Shown here: positions 1-5,886 of the stretch, in pieces
How the letters are laid out: each line of letters opens with the position of its first letter
Position numbering within the stretch: the stretch's first letter is position 1
NCBI GenBank assembly: GCA_955652655.1
Contig: CATPCK010000309.1
Location: 1-9,293 of the forward strand
Direction: 5' to 3'
DNA from: an uncultured Ktedonobacteraceae bacterium
GTDB taxonomy: Bacteria; Chloroflexota; Ktedonobacteria; Ktedonobacterales; Ktedonobacteraceae
Length of the DNA stretch: 9,293 nucleotides
Notes under the pieces: model-generated
Database searches by the model: none
Told to the model about the DNA's origin: nothing
What the model saw: only the letters and a program-made list of their open reading frames with translations
Position numbers and translations under genes: made by a program

Positions 1-91
1 ATTGCACTTGACGTAAACTCACACTTCCTATCCCCTTTCAACCAGGTTATCCATCCTTCAGACGCAGCGAAGATGCGGGCTCATAGATAAC

Positions 92-120
92 TTGACACCT
101 TCCAAAATTAATTGTATAGT
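92..120 (+). promoter_or_regulatory. Near-consensus sigma-70 promoter
   Basis: TTGACA at 92-97 and TATAGT at 115-120 are separated by exactly 17 bases. The -35 is a perfect match and the -10 matches five of six. The predicted start of transcription is near 127, about 75 bases before the ATG at 201. It should drive the broken MFS transporter gene. The surrounding 80 bases are AT-rich compared with the coding DNA. TATAGTCTGT (115-124) recurs as TATGGTCTGT at 146-155, so a repressor could bind here; that is inference. Confidence 0.65.
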
Positions 121-200
121 CTGTATGATAAAAAATAATTAATCTTATGGTCTGTCCAAATAATATGCCATTCCGGGACAAATGTTAAGGAGTTATAGAG

Positions 201-544
201 ATGCAATACGAACGCAGGTGGCTGGCAGTCATTTGACTGGCCTGGGCATTGGCCTCTTTACCGGGCCAAACCAGACCCTCCTCATGAGCGTCGGCACACG
301 GGAAACGATGGGAGCCGCCAGCGCGCTCTCCAACCTGGCGAGTCGTCTTGGCTCTGTCTGCGGCCCCCTGGCGCTGGCTCTCACCTGGACCTTCCTCATC
401 AGCTTCTCAACCCAGATGCTTGTAGGAATCCTGGTGGTAGACGGGTTCGCCATCCTGAATCTGCTCTTCGCCTGGTTGTCAATACAGAGGAGATCACGAG
501 GCTTCTCAGCAGAGGAAGAGGCAGCTCCCGTCATCTCCATATAG
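201..544 (+). pseudogene. MFS drug-efflux transporter with internal deletion
   Basis: This is the remains of a DHA2-like (EmrB/QacA type) major facilitator exporter, normally about 450-500 residues. AAGGAG at 187-192 is followed after eight bases by ATG at 201, which opens MQYERRWLAVI, the usual style of N-terminus just before transmembrane segment 1. A TGA follows at 234-236. From about 233 a second frame carries the C-terminal end: LGIGLFTGPNQTLLM, then GAASALSNLASRLGSVCGPLA, a typical late-helix motif of the family, then a last hydrophobic segment ending at 544. Most of the transporter (roughly 1 kb) is therefore missing and the two ends are out of frame. The only in-frame ATG for the C-terminal part, at 182, has no ribosome binding site. 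The stop lies six bases from the end of the convergent methyltransferase gene. The family call is fairly secure; the deletion reading is inference. Confidence 0.7.
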
Positions 545-550
545 AGCTTC

Positions 551-1138
551 TTAATCTTTTTGCCTGTACGCGATACTCAACCCTTTTCCGATAGGAATGA
601 CGAGATGATCGAACTGGGGCAGCGCCTCGACCGCGGAGAGATAGCCTGCAATTTCCTGCGGGTGCGACAGGACATTATCGGCAAAAAGGAACGCGTCCGC
701 CGTCAATTTTGGCAGTAGGAGTGCGAGTTGGGATGGGGCGCTGAGGCGGTCAGCGTCGAAGAACACGCCATCAAATGGGCCTGCAAGCGTAGCTACGACC
801 TGCGTAGCATCACCATGGATGAGCTCGACAACATCACGTAACCCGGCCTGGCGCAGGTTCGCACCGGCAAGTGCCTGTTTGTGTTCGTCGCGGTCGATAC
901 TGATCACATGGCCGCCAACCATATGTGTAGCCCATGCCAACCAGATGGTACTGTACCCATTCGACGTGCCGATTTCGAGCAGCCGTGTGCGCTGGCTACT
1001 GCGCAGCAGCATGCTGAGCAAGTGGGCAGTTTCTGGATCCAGGTTCAGCATCTTCCTGCTGCGGTCTTGTTCCTGTTCATCGTTGCGTCGTCCTGCCTCT
1101 TCGAGCTCGCTCAGCAAATGGCGAAGACTGGCATCCAT
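551..1138 (-). CDS. Class I SAM-dependent O-methyltransferase
   Basis: The 195-residue protein fits the O-methyltransferase family 3 / catechol-O-methyltransferase-like group, which moves a methyl group from S-adenosylmethionine to a hydroxyl of a small molecule in the cytoplasm. Motif I is LLEIGTSNGYST (53-64), with the SAM-binding acidic residue expected at D82 in VISIDRD and a second acidic loop at GDA (109-111). FFDAD (126-130) followed by D154-N155 matches the D...D-N metal site of COMT-like enzymes. Family members are usually 200-220 residues, so this is full length or nearly so. The ATG at 1138 has AAAGGAG upstream. It lies 103 bases downstream of the co-oriented histidine phosphatase gene, so read-through is possible. 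The natural substrate cannot be told from sequence. Confidence 0.85.
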   Translation of the reverse strand: MDASLRHLLSELEEAGRRNDEQEQDRSRKMLNLDPETAHLLSMLLRSSQRTRLLEIGTSNGYSTIWLAWATHMVGGHVISIDRDEHKQALAGANLRQAGLRDVVELIHGDATQVVATLAGPFDGVFFDADRLSAPSQLALLLPKLTADAFLFADNVLSHPQEIAGYLSAVEALPQFDHLVIPIGKGLSIAYRQKD

Positions 1139-1217
1139 AGCTGTTCAGCTCCTTTCTCAAGATCAAATAATGTAGCGACCATAGCGCCTAAAAAGCAGGC
1201 CCAATGAGCACAGGACA

Positions 1218-1239
1218 CTTTGTGGATGCTGCCACAAAG
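1218..1239 (-). other. Hairpin just after histidine phosphatase gene
   Basis: CTTTGTGG and CCACAAAG form a perfect 8-bp stem around a 6-base loop, two bases past the stop codon of the phosphatase gene. There is no T-run after it on the minus strand (TGTCCTGTGCTC follows), so it is not a textbook intrinsic terminator. It may be a weak terminator or a 3'-end stabiliser. Confidence 0.35.
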
Positions 1240-1241
1240 CA

Positions 1242-1880
1242 TCATAAACGCATCCAGCGAGCCTGCTCCCAGCCCATGTGGGCATGGCTATTGACCAGGC
1301 GCACCACAGAACCTGCATCCTGCCAGTCCACCACACTGATCGTGGCCGGGTCAAGGAAGATGTGGAACATGGAGGTGAGCGGTGCTCCAAGGGCCGTACA
1401 GAGTAGCGCCTTCACAGGTCCAACATGTGAGACGAGCACAACTATCTGACCGGGATGAGCCTGAGCCAGTGACGTGGCCGCGGCACAGGCACGGTCACGC
1501 ATGTCAACCAGGCTCTCCCCGCCAGGAGGCGCAAGGGTAGCATCGCGTTGCCAGGCAGAAAGGTACTCGGCCTCCTGGACACCCCGCGCAATGATCTCAT
1601 CGCGCGTATAGCCTTCCCACAGGCCAAAATCACTTTCGCGAAGATCATCAGCTTTCCGCACTTCCAGCCCATGGAGAGCAGCGATAGGCAAGGCCGTCTG
1701 GTAAGCGCGCTGTAAGGGACTGCTGTAGACCGCTGCAATCGGCTGCATCGCCAGTGCCTCAGCCAGCTGTTTCGCCTGCGCCTCCCCCGTTTCAGAAAGA
1801 GCATCATCTCGCCTGCCAATATAGCGAAACTCGCGATTCGCCACAGTCTCGCCATGACGCACAAGGATCAGCCGGGTCAT
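1242..1880 (-). CDS. Histidine phosphatase family protein
   Basis: The 212-residue protein belongs to the branch 1 histidine phosphatase (phosphoglycerate mutase-like, CobC/GpmB-like) superfamily. These cytoplasmic enzymes work through a phosphohistidine intermediate. Visible catalytic features are LVRHGET (6-12) with nucleophile H9, the phosphate-pocket arginines R8 and R58 (SSPLQRAYQTA), the acid E82 in the FGLWEG context (85-90), and the second histidine H152 in VSHVGPVKAL. All four key positions are present, so the enzyme should be active. Length is normal for the family. The ATG at 1880 has GGAG eight bases upstream. A promoter candidate lies at 1925-1954. Members act on sugar phosphates, alpha-ribazole phosphate or other substrates; no cobalamin gene is nearby, so the substrate is left open. 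Confidence 0.9.
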   Translation of the reverse strand: MTRLILVRHGETVANREFRYIGRRDDALSETGEAQAKQLAEALAMQPIAAVYSSPLQRAYQTALPIAALHGLEVRKADDLRESDFGLWEGYTRDEIIARGVQEAEYLSAWQRDATLAPPGGESLVDMRDRACAAATSLAQAHPGQIVVLVSHVGPVKALLCTALGAPLTSMFHIFLDPATISVVDWQDAGSVVRLVNSHAHMGWEQARWMRL

Positions 1881-1924
1881 ATAAGCTTCTCCGTCGTTCT
1901 TTCATTGTTTCCTTTACTCTTGCA

Positions 1925-1954
1925 ATAATAGAGGATGAAGTAGGTGAAACGCAA
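1925..1954 (-). promoter_or_regulatory. Promoter candidate for histidine phosphatase
   Basis: Read on the minus strand, TTGCGT (1949-1954) and TATTAT (1925-1930) are spaced by 18 bases. The -10 matches five of six; the -35 keeps only the TTG. A 7-bp inverted repeat, CTCTTGC at 1917-1923 and GCAAGAG at 1951-1957, brackets the promoter and overlaps the -35. Confidence 0.4.
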
Positions 1955-2042
1955 GAGCCATTTCGCGCCCACCGCCGCTTGACCTGCCCTTACACCTTCC
2001 TTACACTCGTTTGCCTTTTTCATCCACCCATCCTGCTTGCAC

Positions 2043-2074
2043 GCCTGTACAGGCATCCCCCTTTCGGATAGAAT
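2043..2074 (+). promoter_or_regulatory. Promoter with palindrome over the -35 box
   Basis: TGTACA (2046-2051) and TAGAAT (2069-2074) are spaced by 17 bases, about 45 bases before the ATG at 2119. The -35 lies inside GCCTGTACAGGC (2043-2054), a perfect 12-bp palindrome. A dimeric regulator bound there would block or modify RNA polymerase binding. The promoter call rests on spacing and match; the operator role is inference. Confidence 0.5.
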
Positions 2075-2118
2075 AGAAGCACAGGAAGAGGAAGCGTTTC
2101 AGGGAAAGGGAAAGCTCC

Positions 2119-3450
2119 ATGAACCGATACAATACTGAACAAAAGAGCGGAAGCCACTCGGCTGTCTCCAGCACCGCAAATACGCGTTTATCTGGCCCCT
2201 GGCTCATCATCGCTCGCGCCGTGTGGTTGGCGCTGATCATTCCCAGCCTGGGGCTCTTTGTTGCCGGTCTCCCAGCGTACTATCAGCAACTCCAAACGCC
2301 GTGTGTTGGTCCCGTGACCTGTAACATCGCCGGAGCACTGACTGCCAGGGGACTCCAGGCGCTCCTTGCCCTCGGCATCTCTGCCAGTGGGTATGCCGCA
2401 TTTTATACCATCTTTTGGGTGATCGTCGCCGCGCTATGGTGCGGGATCGGCTTCCTCCTGTTCTGGCGCAGGTCTGATGATTGGTTGGCCCTGTTGGCAG
2501 CCTTTTTTCTCGTGATGTTCGTTACCACCTTCCCGGGGCTGCCCACCTCCGCGCTGGCGCTCATCTACCCGGCCCTCGATCTGCCCACCACGCTCATGAG
2601 CGCGCTTGGGCAAGTCTCCATTGGCGCGTTCTTTCTGCTCTTTCCCAGTGGACGGCTGGTCCCGCGCTGGATGGGAGTGTTCCTGTTGCTTCTCATCCTC
2701 CAGACCGTTTCGTCACTCTTCCCCCTTACGTCCCCGTTCAATGCGAATACTTGGCCAGGCTGGCTCACCGCGCTGCTTGATGTTGTCTCCTATGCCGCCA
2801 TCATCTTTTCGCAAGTCTATCGCTACAAACGCGAGTCCTCTCCTGTCCAGCGCCAGCAGACGAAGTGGGTGGTCTTTGGCATTATCTCCGTGGCCGCCGG
2901 ATTTATTGTGTTTGGCCTGCTTTTCGTTGGCTTGTTCCCAGAGGTTAATCAGCCCGATTCCCCGTATGCCTTGCTTCAGAACGTCTATCCCCTCCTGACG
3001 CTCTTGCTTCCCCTCTCGATCGGCATAGCGATCCTGCGTTTCCGCTTGTACGACATTGATATCCTGATCAACCGCACGCTGGTCTACGCCCTGCTGACAG
3101 GCATCCTGGCGACGCTCTACGTGTGCCTCACCGTCGGACTGGAAAGCCTGATCGGGTTGCTCACCAGGCAAGCCTCTCAGCCAGTGATCATTGTCATCTC
3201 CACGCTGGCGATTGCCGCTCTCTTCCAACCCTTACGCCGCCGGATTCAGAACCTCATTGACCGGCGCTTCTACCGCCGGAAGTATGACGCTGCCCGTACC
3301 CTCGCTGCTTTCAGTGCGACATTACGCGACGAAGTTGATTTGCACCAGTTGAGTGAGCACCTGGTGGCAGTCGTGGAGGAGACGATGCAGCCGACGCACA
3401 CCTCGCTCTGGTTGCGCTCACCCCATAATGCTTCGTCAACCTTCAATTGA
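2119..3450 (+). CDS. Multi-pass membrane protein, kinase-less sensor-like
   Basis: This 443-residue protein has about nine to ten hydrophobic segments (roughly 28-52, 92-116, 121-139, 160-176, 184-201, 214-232, 249-273, 286-306, 319-343 and 355-370). It ends in a basic, helical cytoplasmic tail. Recognisable blocks are FPSGRLVPRW (175-184), VQRQQTKWVVFG (243-254) and LRFRLYDIDILINRTLVY (306-323). The tail runs RRRIQNLIDRRFYRRKYDAARTL and then a dimerisation-like helix. As far as I recall, these blocks occur in membrane sensor regions of Chloroflexota histidine kinases, where GAF and HATPase domains follow. Here the chain stops at NASSTFN with no H-box or ATP-binding motifs, so it cannot be a kinase itself. 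No ABC transporter or kinase gene adjoins it. It has AGGGAAAGGGA upstream of the ATG and a palindrome-bearing promoter. Function is unknown; a ligand-sensing membrane protein is the best guess. Confidence 0.75.
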   Translation: MNRYNTEQKSGSHSAVSSTANTRLSGPWLIIARAVWLALIIPSLGLFVAGLPAYYQQLQTPCVGPVTCNIAGALTARGLQALLALGISASGYAAFYTIFWVIVAALWCGIGFLLFWRRSDDWLALLAAFFLVMFVTTFPGLPTSALALIYPALDLPTTLMSALGQVSIGAFFLLFPSGRLVPRWMGVFLLLLILQTVSSLFPLTSPFNANTWPGWLTALLDVVSYAAIIFSQVYRYKRESSPVQRQQTKWVVFGIISVAAGFIVFGLLFVGLFPEVNQPDSPYALLQNVYPLLTLLLPLSIGIAILRFRLYDIDILINRTLVYALLTGILATLYVCLTVGLESLIGLLTRQASQPVIIVISTLAIAALFQPLRRRIQNLIDRRFYRRKYDAARTLAAFSATLRDEVDLHQLSEHLVAVVEETMQPTHTSLWLRSPHNASSTFN

Positions 3451-3460
3451 CGCATGAATT

Positions 3461-3485
3461 GTAGGGGCGACCCTTGCGGTCGCCC
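3461..3485. repeat. Dispersed hairpin repeat, copy 1 (complete)
   Basis: GTAGGGGCGACC is followed by CTTGC and GGTCGCCC. GGGCGACC (3465-3472) and GGTCGCCC (3478-3485) form a perfect 8-bp GC-rich stem with a 5-base loop, eleven bases past the stop of the membrane protein gene. No T-run follows. Its right arm recurs at 3606-3620 (one mismatch) and 7803-7817 (identical), so it is a member of a dispersed intergenic family, not a one-off terminator. Confidence 0.75.
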
Positions 3486-3507
3486 GGCTCCAACGTGTCA
3501 AATGAAG

Positions 3508-3531
3508 CTTGACGCAGCAATAGGCGTCAAG
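3508..3531. repeat. Perfect 8-bp inverted repeat
   Basis: CTTGACGC (3508-3515), loop AGCAATAG, GCGTCAAG (3524-3531). The same TTGACGC word also occurs at 3447-3453, and CGTCAA at 3434-3439, so the end of the membrane protein gene and this spot share one inverted-repeat vocabulary around hairpin copy 1. Confidence 0.6.
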
Positions 3532-3548
3532 TTCAGGAGGTGGAAACC

Positions 3549-3633
3549 GAGCCATTGGTGGCAGTCTCCGTAGGGGCGAGGGAGGTTGGGATGGGGATGG
3601 GTGGGCCCTTGTGGTCGCCCGCGGAGCCATTGG
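3549..3633. repeat. Repeat copy 2 with G-quadruplex insert, flanked by 10-bp direct repeats
   Basis: GAGCCATTGG occurs at 3549-3558 and again at 3624-3633. Between them is a second member of the hairpin family. The left edge GTAGGGGCGA (3570-3579) and right edge CCCTTGTGGTCGCCC (3606-3620) can pair as GGGCGA/TCGCCC. The gap between arms holds five G-tracts (3580-3582, 3588-3590, 3593-3596, 3599-3601, 3603-3605) with loops of 5, 2, 2 and 1 bases, a strong intramolecular G-quadruplex motif on the plus strand. The flanking 10-mers look like a target duplication, though they could also be part of the element. Confidence 0.6.
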
Positions 3634-3647
3634 CTTCCCCTGTGCAG

Positions 3648-3681
3648 GATCGCCCTTCGCTCATCCCCTGCGCGGGCGATC
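3648..3681. repeat. 8-bp inverted repeat with GC-rich arms
   Basis: GATCGCCC (3648-3655) and GGGCGATC (3674-3681) pair around an 18-base loop. It lies about 43 bases past the stop of the minus-strand lysozyme-like gene and could fold in that transcript's 3' end. No T-run follows, so it is not called a terminator. Confidence 0.45.
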
Positions 3682-3723
3682 AACCTGGGGTGGGGCCACG
3701 CTGCAGCTTTTGCCATATCACAG

Positions 3724-4788
3724 TTAAAACCCTGCTTTCAGCCAATCTTTGTTGGCATAATGGGTCTTGACGGTCTTAATGTAATCAATCGCGCCCTGGT
3801 CGTACCAACTGCCGCTGAACCATCGACCGACACAGCCCCATATGTCGCCTGCATGGTAGGTAGGATAGCCGGGCGAGGGTGGGCGACCAGAGAGATAGCT
3901 TGTCCATCCTTCGTAGCAGGCGCGGATAACTCCGTACATATACTCGGCGCTATAGGCCGTATCATCGCGGCTCATCGGCCATTCGCCCTTGTTGTAGATG
4001 TACTTGATCTGGAGAATGCCGTAGCTCTGGTAACAATTGTTGCCGTTCCAGGTCCCCGGCGGGCACAGGCTCTGGTCGGTCGTCAAGTCGCCCAACTGGC
4101 TCTGGTGCCAGTACGATTCCGTCACCGCCTCCGCCCGCACAATATTTGGATCTATGCCCCATTTGCACGCCGTCCATTGCAATATCTCGTCGGTTGTCCC
4201 TGTAAAGTTGCCTGCGATTTGTTTGCGCAGAGAATCTGCTCTGGGATCATAGCCAATACTATCATTCCACGCTTCCATACCGGCAATCTCCTGGGCTGTC
4301 GGTACCCGGTGATTTGCTGCATAGTTATCTGGCCGCGGCTCCCAGGAAGAAAGGTGAACGCGAGCGGCGCACTGCGCTTCAGTTGGCAAGGTGGCACCAG
4401 GAGGCAGCATGCCAAAGTTGCCCGTATTATACGTTGTCGTAGTAGGGCTAGGCCGTGTTTTTGTGACAGGATTGGCGGTAGGTTTTTGCGTGTGCCTGGC
4501 AAGAGGCGTCTCTACCATAGCTACGTGCGAATAAACAGATATTCCCTGTGAGGAAGTTGTGGATACGGTTTTGTGCTGTAGCTCTACCGACCTCTGTGCA
4601 ACAAATGCAGCAGCGGGGATGGCAACAGCGAGGAGGCAAATAACAAGGAGGCTCGCCATTGTTACACGATGGCGAGGCGAAAACAAATGAGGATATCTTC
4701 TCACTAACTCCCTCCCTACATCCGTAGGAGCCGATTTACCGCGCTCATCGCCGATTGATCGGTCCTCGGTGGACGTTCCGCTATCCAT
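3724..4788 (-). CDS. Membrane-anchored lysozyme-like (SLT-type) protein
   Basis: Numbered from the ATG at 4788 (354 aa), residues 1-43 are a charged cytoplasmic tail. Residues 44-64 are one hydrophobic anchor, 65-125 a Thr/Ser/Pro-rich linker, and 150-354 an extracytoplasmic domain. That domain has AEAVTESYWHQS with a probable catalytic glutamate E224 (E220 is the alternative), then QSYGILQIKY (254-263). This fits the ES...GxxQ pattern of lytic transglycosylase and lysozyme-like folds, which cut the glycan strands of peptidoglycan. Six cysteines outside the membrane (140, 208, 242, 252, 291, 319) could form disulfides, unusual for bacterial SLT domains. A TTG at 4794 would add only two residues. 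Neither start has a clear ribosome binding site. The overall sequence is not a close match to any SLT family I know, so the enzymatic call is tentative. Confidence 0.65.
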   Translation of the reverse strand: MDSGTSTEDRSIGDERGKSAPTDVGRELVRRYPHLFSPRHRVTMASLLVICLLAVAIPAAAFVAQRSVELQHKTVSTTSSQGISVYSHVAMVETPLARHTQKPTANPVTKTRPSPTTTTYNTGNFGMLPPGATLPTEAQCAARVHLSSWEPRPDNYAANHRVPTAQEIAGMEAWNDSIGYDPRADSLRKQIAGNFTGTTDEILQWTACKWGIDPNIVRAEAVTESYWHQSQLGDLTTDQSLCPPGTWNGNNCYQSYGILQIKYIYNKGEWPMSRDDTAYSAEYMYGVIRACYEGWTSYLSGRPPSPGYPTYHAGDIWGCVGRWFSGSWYDQGAIDYIKTVKTHYANKDWLKAGF

Positions 4789-4952
4789 GAACAAGTTAAA
4801 AAACTTTATGACACAGTCTCATATGCAAGAATACACGAGAATTGTTCGCAGGAGCTAAAAATCACCCTAAAGTCCTGCTTTCTCTTCCTCTTTTTTTGAT
4901 GGACTAGTTGCATATGACAATTTTTCTGTTTGCCTGGGTTGCTGCCTACTTA

Positions 4953-4981
4953 TTGAAAGCAGCAGGTTTAGAAAGTATAAA
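4953..4981 (+). promoter_or_regulatory. Upstream promoter candidate for Uma2 gene
   Basis: TTGAAA (4953-4958) and TATAAA (4976-4981) are spaced by 17 bases, each matching five of six consensus positions. Transcription would start near 4988, giving a leader of about 100 bases before the ATG at 5092. Confidence 0.5.
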
Positions 4982-5024
4982 CTATTACTACAGGCTGATT
5001 GAAGGGTTGTTTGAGAAACACCGC

Positions 5025-5054
5025 TTTACACTTATATTCCGATCATGCTATGAT
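5025..5054 (+). promoter_or_regulatory. Proximal promoter candidate for Uma2 gene
   Basis: TTTACA (5025-5030) and TATGAT (5049-5054) are spaced by 18 bases. Transcription would start near 5061, about 30 bases before the ATG at 5092. If used, it rules out the longer upstream starts at 4999 and 5053 as the main protein start. Confidence 0.5.
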
Positions 5055-5091
5055 GAGTAATAAACGTACTTTTGCGAAAGGCAGGGCTGAT

Positions 5092-5691
5092 ATGTCAACG
5101 ACATCTGAGAGAGTGCCCATGGTCACTCTTGCTGATTGGGTTCCAGGACCCAAACAAGGCGAGTGGACTTATAGCGATTATGCGGCCCTTCTAAATGATG
5201 GGCAACGGTATGAGATTGCGAACGGAGTACTCGTCATGGCACCAGCGCCCGATGGACCACATCAAGATGCAGTGTTACGGTTTGCTCACTACCTCCTCGT
5301 CCATGTTGAATTTGCCAATTTGGGGAAGGTGCGTGTTGCTCCTTCTGATGTCGAACTTTCTCCCAACAATGTGTATCAGCCTGATGTCTTTGTCGTACTG
5401 AACCCCCACCTGAATAGAGTGCAAGAGAAGAAAGTTATTGGTGCTCCTGATCTTGTCATTGAGGTCGCCTCTCCTAGTACTGCTCCCTATGATCGGCTGA
5501 CCAAATATGAGACCTATGCCCACTTTGGCGTACCAGAGTACTGGATTGCGAAAACTGATCCACGCACTGTCGAGGTGCTTGTATTAGAGAACGGGAAGTA
5601 TCGTTCGCTGGGTGTCTTTCGTGGGCAGGAGACATTACCCTCACGGATAGTTCCAGAGATGCCAGTGCATGTCGATCAGTTCTTTGCGTGA
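5092..5691 (+). CDS. Uma2 family endonuclease (DUF820)
   Basis: The 199-residue protein belongs to the Uma2/DUF820 family of PD-(D/E)XK nuclease fold, common in multiple copies in cyanobacteria and Chloroflexota. The fold's active-site pattern is present: E41 (RYEIANG), D98 (YQPDVFVV), E124 in LVIEVASPST (121-130) and K138 in DRLTKYETYAHFGVPEYW. The GVPEYWI block (146-152) is the family hallmark. Length is typical (180-200). The reading frame stays open upstream to a TTG at 4999, but AGGG five bases before the ATG at 5092 and the promoter at 5025-5054 favour 5092. No toxin-antitoxin partner or transposase adjoins it. The biological role of Uma2 proteins is not settled, though nuclease activity linked to mobile DNA is often proposed. 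The fold and family call is firm. Confidence 0.88.
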   Translation: MSTTSERVPMVTLADWVPGPKQGEWTYSDYAALLNDGQRYEIANGVLVMAPAPDGPHQDAVLRFAHYLLVHVEFANLGKVRVAPSDVELSPNNVYQPDVFVVLNPHLNRVQEKKVIGAPDLVIEVASPSTAPYDRLTKYETYAHFGVPEYWIAKTDPRTVEVLVLENGKYRSLGVFRGQETLPSRIVPEMPVHVDQFFA

Positions 5692-5721
5692 AGTAAGTCT
5701 CCGTTTGATAAAGAAAACAGC

Positions 5722-5751
5722 AAACACGGACATTTTTGTTCAAATGTGTTT
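5722..5751. repeat. Imperfect hairpin after Uma2 gene
   Basis: AAACAC (5722-5727) can pair with GTGTTT (5746-5751), or alternatively ACATTT (5730-5735) with AAATGT (5742-5747). It lies 30 bases past the stop. It is AT-rich without a T-run after it, so it is at most a weak terminator. Confidence 0.3.
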
Positions 5752-5817
5752 AATCGCCCCTGGCAGAGCTCGTGACCGTTCAAAAAAGCCTGTCCCTCCT
5801 CCTTTCCCCCACCCATA

Positions 5818-5855
5818 TGCTATACTGTACCCTACAAGCCTACACATGCTACAAT
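5818..5855 (+). promoter_or_regulatory. Two extended -10 elements before the propeller gene
   Basis: TGCTATACT (5818-5826) and TGCTACAAT (5847-5855) are both extended -10 boxes (TGn plus a hexamer matching five of six). Neither has a good -35 at the normal distance, as is common for extended -10 promoters. Starts near 5833 or 5862 would both leave the strong AGGGAGGAG ribosome binding site (5871-5879) in the leader. Confidence 0.4.
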
Positions 5856-5886
5856 CCACAAATCTTTTGCAGGGAGGAGCTACATA

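Larger units (their letters stand above)
4789..5091. other. Divergent intergenic region, no gene seen
   Basis: About 300 bases separate the lysozyme-like gene (minus) and the Uma2 gene (plus). It is AT-rich and holds two plus-strand promoter candidates (4953-4981 and 5025-5054). It also holds a widely spaced 10-bp inverted repeat: TCATATGCAA at 4819-4828 and TTGCATATGA at 4908-4917. I could not pick a convincing minus-strand promoter or any stable RNA. Confidence 0.5.

Noticed and set aside
182..544. ATG 182 as the start of a real 120-aa membrane protein
   Set aside because: It has no ribosome binding site. The ribosome binding site at 187-192 serves ATG 201 in another frame, and the first 17 residues are just the out-of-frame reading of the leader and true N-terminus.
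2713..3228. Minus-strand open frame of 171 codons
   Set aside because: It is the antisense shadow of the membrane protein; the charged, Gln/Asp-rich product is the usual complement of hydrophobic codons.
3586..4551. Long plus-strand open frame of 321 codons
   Set aside because: It lies antisense to the lysozyme-like gene, whose protein has an anchor, linker and recognisable motifs. The antisense product shows no coherent domain and starts inside the G-rich repeat.
4999..5091. Upstream starts of the Uma2 gene (TTG 4999, ATG 5053)
   Set aside because: Neither has a ribosome binding site, the extra residues are not part of the family, and the proximal -10 box overlaps the ATG at 5053.
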